DNA of 64,000 bases, from contig JAKJHU010000084.1 in assembly GCA_022316685.1 (NCBI GenBank), positions 2,365,001 to 2,429,000 of the forward strand, given 5' to 3'. Source of the stretch: Progne subis subis (taxonomy: Eukaryota; Chordata; Aves; Passeriformes; Hirundinidae). The position numbers and the translations under genes were made by a program. The stretch's first letter is position 1, and every line of letters begins with the position of its first letter. The notes under the pieces were generated by a model. The model did not search any database and was not told where the DNA came from. It was given only the letters and a program-made list of their open reading frames with translations. This document shows positions 62,101 to 64,000 of the stretch, one piece after another.

Positions 62101-64000
62101 AACTGGCTGACATGAGAGAAGGTGAGTTTTCCACAGCAGTGTCCCAGAGCACAGATCTTTGTGTTACGGGTATTTACGTTTTCTTTTAGATTTCATCTTT
62201 AACACACTACATATATTTATGATACTTAAACACGAGGGGTTTTGTAAAAAAGGGCTTTATGATTTATTCTCTTCTGCTAATTTCTGCCTGAGAGGTTATT
62301 TGACATTTAGCTAGTTTTTATTTAGGTTAGTACTTCAAGGGCTTTAGCACCTTTGTTATACAGCCTTGCCTTTGCTTTTTGTGTCTCACATGCAGGATTT
62401 TCAAGAATTATTTTATATAGGGTACATTTCCTTTTTTTACAGCTTAAATAGATATCAGCTAGTTGTTTTATCCAAAAGATCTAGGATGCTGGAAAAACAA
62501 AGTCTTGTTCTAACCTCCTGATTTGTTGGGGGTTTTGGTTTGATGTTTTTTTTAAACATTTCAAGTCTTTGCATGTCATCTGTAAAGTTCTTTTGTTCCT
62601 CAGTGCTTTTCAGAAGTTTTATTAGCCTCATGTTGCTGGAGTAAAAAACACTAGAAACCAAAACCCAAAGGTTGTAGAAGTTAATGATTTTTTAATGTTA
62701 TAGTGATTTTGGTCTATATGGAACAGAAAGACGCAACCCATATATTTGAAGTTTGCGCATGAAATAAAATGTTCCCTGAGGTTTCTATCTCTTAACTTTG
62801 CTGATTTTACCTTCAGCCTTTTACCTCTTGGTGTGCATCTCAGCTAACAAAAGTGGAAACTGCATTTCATGTTTCTTACAGTTTTTGATTAGTATTTTCA
62901 GATGAGAGGAAGCCTTGTCCATTGTGTCCTGAGGAGAAGTTCAAAGCTTGCTATAGCCACAAACTCCATCGTCACTTGCAGAATTTGCACTGGAAGGTTT
63001 CTGTTGAATTTGAAGGTAATGGCAATGGGGCTTGAATAGTAAATACTAGAAGAAATTGTGGGTATGTTCTGTGTTTCATCTTTCAAAATTCCTCTTAAGC
63101 ATTTTGTTACCAGTTCTGAATTAGAATCATATTTTGACAGAATGAATTTCGGGGTGGGATGTAAAATGTAAATGTGAAACAGTTCTATTCTTCTCTAGCC
63201 AAAATGGTTAAAATTGTTCATTTTCTATTTAGAAAAACAGCAATAACTGCTTGCATGTCATAAAAATTACCATAAAATTTAAAATATGTGTGTAATGAAA
63301 ACTACTTCAATAAAAGTTATATATTATTAAGAATCAGACACACATGGGTGGTCAGTTTTGGTGGATCATAAAGATTCCATGGGTTCCAATAAACACTTGA
63401 AGGCTTTATGTAGTATCAGTAGTTAGTAGCTTTAATAATTGTTTTTTAATAAGTTCTGTGATCTGCTTGTAAGATGCATTAAAATCCCTGTGAGAAGTTT
63501 AGGAAAGAAAATAAAGCGAGCAGTGTGTGTTTTTTAAAAATCCAGGTGTATGGGTTTGTGGGAAGTAAACTGACTATTTAGAGCATGGGCAAGATAAAGT
63601 TCAATTCTAAAGTGTTCCAACTGGAGTATCAGGTATCTCATTTTGGTTTTCTTTAACTGTGGAACATATGTTTATGGGAGTCTTCACACAAGTCTTTTAG
63701 CCAGGTAACTATTTTTGTGAATGACTCAGATACTTTTGAACGTGGAGACTTGGTGTAGCTTTGTCAGATGCTCAGACTTACTTTAATAAATTTTAAGTTC
63801 TTTGCATTTAAAAGTTTCAAATGTATATTAGCTGTTAATTTTCCCTGTGCAGAAAGTGAATGTGGCATGTAATTGGTGATGTCCTCTTATTGCTGTCTTG
63901 TGAAATCTGAAGTGAGAGCATGTGGTGCAGGCCACAGACATGCTGTTCATTTAATATTCTGGGATGACTTTTGTTTTCCAGGGTACAGAATGTGCATCTG
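59129..64000 (+). CDS. TRMT1L: TRMT1-like tRNA methyltransferase, N-terminal part (runs off the window)
   Basis: Five coding exons are in the window: 59129-59252, 61058-61210, 62059-62121, 62902-63015 and 63982-64000 (the last cut by the edge). They join in phase (each break leaves one base) and give about 157 residues. The chosen ATG starts [13 protein letters not shown] after CCGGCAAC. An upstream in-frame ATG at 59,096 is less likely. The first exon encodes a Q/E-rich, low-complexity tail ([11 protein letters not shown]). The third gives [16 protein letters not shown], and the fourth a C2H2 zinc finger with C119, C122, H138 and H143 (CPLC...RHLQNLH), followed by WKVSVEFEG, all matching TRMT1L. 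The TRM1-type methyltransferase domain would lie beyond the right edge. The family N2-methylates guanosine in tRNA. TRMT1L is the vertebrate paralogue of TRMT1. The donor after exon 2 (gtttgc) is weak. Confidence 0.93.
59336..59405. repeat. Three-copy 23-bp tandem repeat
   Basis: The core 'ggtttgaattta' (one copy 'ggtttgaatcta') occurs three times with an exact 23-bp period (TTT at 59,345, 59,368 and 59,391), joined by GC-rich spacers. It lies just inside TRMT1L intron 1. Confidence 0.9.
59921..59945. repeat. Perfect 9-bp inverted repeat
   Basis: TACAAAGAG at 59,921-59,929 is complementary to CTCTTTGTA at 59,937-59,945 with a 7-base A/T loop. Just upstream the word 'gtataagta' is directly repeated about 20 bp apart. 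The structure is visible, but no function is implied. Confidence 0.85.

Noticed and set aside
1..64000. tRNA or other structured RNA genes, CRISPR arrays, operons or bacterial-type systems
   Set aside because: None was seen. No cloverleaf with A/B box words was noticed by eye, and the window is a conventional vertebrate three-gene locus. A covariance-model scan would be the decisive check for small RNAs.

Overview
The window is vertebrate nuclear DNA, almost certainly from a bird. The reasons are bird-type CR1 LINE 3' ends on both strands, compact but intron-rich genes, and exons whose translations align closely with known vertebrate proteins. A songbird is possible from the style of the LTRs, but I cannot prove it from sequence alone. 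Everything I can support as protein coding belongs to three genes: IVNS1ABP (+), SWT1 (-) and TRMT1L (+). This order and relative orientation match the human chromosome 1q25 neighbourhood, read in the opposite direction.

Layout. Positions 1-13,540 are AT-rich intergenic DNA upstream of IVNS1ABP with a few CR1 fragments and no gene I can support. A degenerate minisatellite (about 13,205-13,465) directly abuts a CpG island (about 13,540-14,345) holding the IVNS1ABP promoter and first noncoding exon. A probable second 5' UTR exon lies at 19,478-19,709. Thirteen coding exons (20,922-28,983) give a 640-residue BTB-BACK-Kelch protein with an intact frame. SWT1 converges on it tail to tail: its stop is at 31,844 and its start at 58,084 on the minus strand. 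Eighteen coding exons give an intact 884-residue protein with a PIN endoribonuclease domain. The SWT1 introns carry most of the mobile DNA, including two LTR-like insertions with matching 5-bp flanks, a third LTR-like segment, four CR1 pieces and a 128-bp tandem duplication. SWT1 and TRMT1L are divergent and share a CpG island (about 58,560-59,480). TRMT1L starts at 59,129 and runs off the right edge in its fifth coding exon, with its C2H2 zinc finger inside the window.

Functionally, SWT1 (nuclear mRNA surveillance nuclease), TRMT1L (TRM1-family tRNA methyltransferase) and IVNS1ABP (Kelch protein linked to splicing, actin and ubiquitin ligase biology) are each RNA- or protein-homeostasis housekeeping genes. 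The divergent SWT1/TRMT1L promoter is the only sequence-visible reason to expect coordinated expression. I found no RNA gene, CRISPR, operon or unknown protein system. The observations worth a second look are regulatory (an upstream ORF, a bidirectional promoter, LTR promoters) and structural (tandem repeats, a GC-rich exon cluster). All exon boundaries were derived by hand from splice consensus, phase continuity and recalled family sequences. They should be confirmed with transcripts.
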